This document shows positions 7,070 through 9,073 of a stretch of 9,073 bases of DNA, one piece after another (the first letter of the stretch is position 1; each line of letters begins with the position of its first letter). The stretch comes from JBHELQ01 sp046262995. Lineage in GTDB: Bacteria; Actinomycetota; Thermoleophilia; Solirubrobacterales; Thermoleophilaceae. A model generated the notes under the pieces. The model worked only from the letters and a program-made list of their open reading frames with translations, made no database searches and was not told where the DNA came from. Position numbers and translations under genes: made by a program. Location of the stretch: contig JBHELQ010000082.1 of assembly GCA_046262995.1 (NCBI GenBank), forward strand, positions 1 to 9,073, given 5' to 3'.

Positions 7070-7294
7070 ATGGACGCATCCATAGTCCTGTTTGCGGTTT
7101 CGGGCTGGATCGCCCTCGACGCGGCGATCGTCGGAGTCATGATGCTGTTCGGACGGCGCCGGGAGCGCCGCATCCGGGCTCTGGCGGGATCTCTGGTCGC
7201 CGCGGCCGAGCGCCACACCCGGGAGGCAGCCGCGTCTGGCGCCCCGGTCGCGGGCATCGCGGGACACCGGATCTTCCGCGGCCCCATCGTCTGA
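7070..7294 (+). CDS. Small single-pass membrane protein, function unknown
   Basis: A 74-aa predicted protein. Residues 4-27 (SIVLFAVSGW then IALDAAIVGVMMLF) form one hydrophobic membrane span, followed by a strongly basic patch, GRRRERRIRAL, which by the positive-inside rule puts the C-terminal two thirds in the cytoplasm. The rest is an alanine-rich amphipathic helix (LAGSLVAAAERHTREAAA) and a short GHRIFRGPIV end. Codons mostly end in G or C like the neighbouring genes, the product is protein-like, and the competing overlapping frame (ATG 7018) gives only Arg/Gly/Pro-rich shadow sequence, so I take this as a real gene. There is no good Shine-Dalgarno. TAACCC ends 8 bp before the ATG and imperfectly resembles the TAnnnT boxes before other starts here. 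The gene sits between recJ and rel, where apt often lies, but is unrelated to adenine phosphoribosyltransferase. I do not recognise a family. Confidence 0.65.
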   Translation: MDASIVLFAVSGWIALDAAIVGVMMLFGRRRERRIRALAGSLVAAAERHTREAAASGAPVAGIAGHRIFRGPIV

Positions 7295-7319
7295 TCGCCT
7301 CCGGCGCTCGCGGCCGGCG

Positions 7320-7336
7320 GGACTAAACTCGAGTCC
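7320..7336 (+). repeat. Inverted repeat over the rel start region (GGACT...AGTCC, core ACTCGAGT)
   Basis: GGACT (7320-7324) and AGTCC (7332-7336) are inverted repeats around a 7-base spacer. Within them ACTCGAGT (7327-7334) is a perfect 8-bp palindrome. Both overlap the putative -10 box and end at the base before the ATG. This would be a natural operator position, but a palindrome this short may be chance. No known regulator box is recognised. Confidence 0.3.
7324..7329 (+). promoter_or_regulatory. Probable -10 box (TAAACT) for leaderless transcription of rel
   Basis: TAAACT matches TAnnnT in an otherwise G+C-dominated 42-bp gap and ends 7 bp before the ATG at 7337, so transcription would begin on or beside the A of the start codon. 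Leaderless mRNAs with this geometry are common in actinobacteria and Deinococcus, and there is no Shine-Dalgarno at usable distance from this ATG, which agrees. No TTG-type -35 is seen about 17 bp upstream; extended GC-rich promoters often lack one. Confidence 0.5.
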
Positions 7337-9073
7337 ATGCCCAAGGTCCCGCGCGCGAACGGCAAGGGCGGCCGGCGCGCCAAGAGCGCCGCCGGCTCAC
7401 GCGCGTCCGGGGGCGCCTCCGGCAACGGGGCCAAGGGCTCCTCGAAGCGCCCCGCCGCGGCGAAGCGCAAGAACGGAGGCCGCAAGAAGGCACCCTCGCC
7501 GACCGCGCTGGCGGAGCCGGGTCTCGAGCGGCGCAGCGTCGACCAGGCCGACTCGCACGCCCCCGCTGGGCCGAAGACCCGGCTGACCGAGGATCAACGC
7601 GTCCTGCTGGGCGACCTCTTCGCCGTGATCGAAGAGCACTCCTCGGACGCAGCCGAGAAGGTGGACAAGCGGCCGGTCCAGAAGGCCTTCGTGTTCGCGT
7701 GTGAGCGGCATGCCGACCAGCAGCGGGCGAGCGGCGAGGACTTCATCGTCCATCCGATCGGCGTCGCCAAGATCTGCGCGGGCATGCGCCTGGACACGGC
7801 CACGCTGTGCGCCGCCCTGTTGCACGACACGGTCGAGGACACGAGCGCCTCGCTCGAGGAGGTCAGGGACGACTTCGACGACGAGGTGGCGGCGCTCGTG
7901 GACGGTGTCACCAAGCTCTCCGGCGTCACCTTCCAGAGCCGCGACGACCGGCAGGCCGAGAACTACCGCAAGATGATGGTCGCGATGGCCCAGGACGTGC
8001 GGGTCATCCTGATCAAGCTCGCGGACCGTCTGCACAACATGCGCACGCTCGGCTCGATGCCGAAGCACAAGCAGCAGGAGAAGGCGAAGGAGACGCTCGA
8101 GATCTTCGCGCCGCTGGCGCACCGCCTGGGCATCCACGCGATCAAGTGGGAGCTCGAGGACCTGGCCTTCTCGACTCTCCACCCGCGCAAGTACAAGGAG
8201 ATCAAGGACCTGGTCAGCCAGCAGCGCGAGGACCGCGAGGCGTTCGTGACGCGCGCGGGCGGGATCCTCTCCAAGGAGCTGGACGCGGTCGGCATCGAAG
8301 CCGACATCTCGGGCCGCGCCAAGCACTTCTTCTCGATCTACTCGAAGATGACCAAGAAGGGGCGCGAGTTCAACGAGATCTACGACCTGACCGCGATGCG
8401 CGTGATCGTCGACTCGGTCAAGGACTGCTACGGCGGGGTCGGCGTGATCCACTCACTCTGGAAGCCGCTGCCCGGGCGCTTCAAGGACTTCGTGGCAATG
8501 CCCAAGTTCAACATGTACCAGGCCCTCCACACGACCGTGATCGGGCCCGAGGGCCGGCCGCTCGAGATCCAGATCCGCACCAAGGAGATGCACGTCACCG
8601 CCGAGTACGGCATCGCGGCGCACTGGATGTACAAGGACGGCTCGCGCAAGGAGAAGAACGTCGAGTGGCTCGAGCACCTGGTGGACTGGCAGAAGGAGCT
8701 GAAGGATCCGCAGGAATTCGCGCAGAGCCTGCGCGCCGACCTGTTCGAAGACGAGGTCTTCGTCTTCACCCCGAAGGGAGAGGTCAAGTCGCTCGGCGCC
8801 GGGGCCACGCCGCTCGACTTCGCCTACGCGATCCACACGGACGTCGGACACCGTTGCGTGGGCGCCAAGGTGAACGGCAAGATCGTGCCGCTCCACTACG
8901 AGCTGCAGTCGGGGGACATCTGCGAGGTGCTGACCTCGAAGAAGGAGCGCGGCCCGAGCCGCGACTGGCTCTCGCTCGTGAAGACGACCCGCGCGCAGGC
9001 GAAGATCCGCGCCTGGTTCAAGCAGGAGCGCCGCGAGGACTCCGAGCGCTCCGGGCGCGAGATCCTGCACGAG
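7337..9073 (+). CDS. rel: Bifunctional (p)ppGpp synthetase/hydrolase Rel (RelA/SpoT family), 3' end outside window
   Basis: Rel makes (p)ppGpp from ATP and GDP/GTP during amino-acid starvation and also degrades it. The frame is open to the last base, giving 579 residues. Residues 1-82 are a Lys/Arg/Ala/Gly-rich low-complexity leader. The HD hydrolase domain (about 113-240) keeps FIVHP (His139), LLHDTVEDT (161-169, His163-Asp164) and IKLADRLHNMRTL (226-238, Asp230, Asn234), so hydrolysis should work. The synthetase domain (about 300-430) has GRAKHFFSIYSKM (326-338), IYDLTAMRVIV (348-358), PGRFKDF (379-385) and PKFNMYQALHTTV (389-401), ending in EIQIRT and TAEYGIAAHW (421-430). The RFKD signature is that of bifunctional enzymes, not the ExDD of synthetase-only RelA. 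A TGS domain (about 472-534: VFVFTPKGE, TPLDFAYAIHTDVGH) follows. The later regulatory zinc-finger/CC and ACT/RRM domains would lie beyond the window. The ATG at 7337 is supported by the TAAACT box; in-frame Met codons before the HD domain are otherwise absent. Confidence 0.96.
   Translation, partial: MPKVPRANGKGGRRAKSAAGSRASGGASGNGAKGSSKRPAAAKRKNGGRKKAPSPTALAEPGLERRSVDQADSHAPAGPKTRLTEDQRVLLGDLFAVIEEHSSDAAEKVDKRPVQKAFVFACERHADQQRASGEDFIVHPIGVAKICAGMRLDTATLCAALLHDTVEDTSASLEEVRDDFDDEVAALVDGVTKLSGVTFQSRDDRQAENYRKMMVAMAQDVRVILIKLADRLHNMRTLGSMPKHKQQEKAKETLEIFAPLAHRLGIHAIKWELEDLAFSTLHPRKYKEIKDLVSQQREDREAFVTRAGGILSKELDAVGIEADISGRAKHFFSIYSKMTKKGREFNEIYDLTAMRVIVDSVKDCYGGVGVIHSLWKPLPGRFKDFVAMPKFNMYQALHTTVIGPEGRPLEIQIRTKEMHVTAEYGIAAHWMYKDGSRKEKNVEWLEHLVDWQKELKDPQEFAQSLRADLFEDEVFVFTPKGEVKSLGAGATPLDFAYAIHTDVGHRCVGAKVNGKIVPLHYELQSGDICEVLTSKKERGPSRDWLSLVKTTRAQAKIRAWFKQERREDSERSGREILHE

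Noticed and set aside
7066..7071. GGGTAT as a SigB/SigF-type -10 element
   Set aside because: The word matches, but there is no GTTT-like -35 at 14-17 bp upstream, and transcription from it would start inside the 74-aa gene.
7301..7317. CCGGC/GCCGG hairpin after the 74-aa gene as a terminator
   Set aside because: Only 5 bp and no T tract follows; such pairs are common by chance in this base composition.
7018..7326. Overlapping 102-codon frame starting at ATG 7018
   Set aside because: The product is Arg/Gly/Pro/His-rich without hydrophobic core, while the 7070-7294 frame in the same DNA has a clear membrane span. The ATG also lies in a hairpin loop.
7397..9070. Two - strand open frames opposite rel (351 and 205 codons)
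   Set aside because: They mirror the well-conserved Rel coding sequence and have a Leu/Val/Arg/Asp-skewed composition typical of antisense frames.

Overview
This is a strongly GC-rich window with dense coding on the + strand only. No gene on the - strand is credible, and there are no RNA genes, mobile elements or CRISPR repeats. Gene content and order, the fused SecD-SecF, and starts that mostly lack Shine-Dalgarno sequences fit a high-GC actinobacterium. A deep-branching group such as Thermoleophilia (Solirubrobacterales or relatives) is my best guess. That placement is inference from style, not a database result.

Layout: (1) 1-615, the C-terminal part of RuvB, the Holliday-junction branch-migration motor, cut by the left window edge. 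(2) 627-1070, a 147-aa protein with a four-cysteine zinc ribbon followed by a PAS-like domain. (3) 1075-4131, a 1018-aa fused SecDF protein-export subunit with an enlarged extracytoplasmic region and a long charged tail. (4) 4128-4421, a 97-aa membrane protein whose ATG overlaps the secDF stop (ATGA). (5) 4449-6926, a long-form RecJ single-strand exonuclease. (6) 6927-7069, the only sizeable gap, more AT-rich than its surroundings and holding several small inverted repeats. (7) 7070-7294, a 74-aa single-pass membrane protein. (8) 7337-9073, most of a bifunctional RelA/SpoT (Rel) (p)ppGpp synthetase-hydrolase, cut by the right edge.

The skeleton ruvB - secDF - recJ - rel is an old, conserved neighbourhood. 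Bacillus has secDF, recJ, apt and relA close together, and Streptomyces and Mycobacterium have ruvCAB - yajC - secD - secF - apt - relA. Here neither yajC nor apt is in its usual place. The yajC slot between ruvB and secD holds the zinc-ribbon/PAS protein, the apt slot before rel holds the 74-aa membrane protein, and a 97-aa membrane protein is coupled to secDF. The first five genes are spaced like one operon (gaps of 11, 4, -4 and 27 bp). A likely break follows recJ, and rel appears to have its own start signal: a TAAACT box 7 bp before its ATG, the arrangement of a leaderless actinobacterial transcript.

I see no defence or accessory system. The items most worth a second look are the three small uncharacterised genes lodged in the sec/rec/rel cluster, the two-cysteine insertion in SecD, the structured gap at 6927-7069 and the leaderless-type start boxes.
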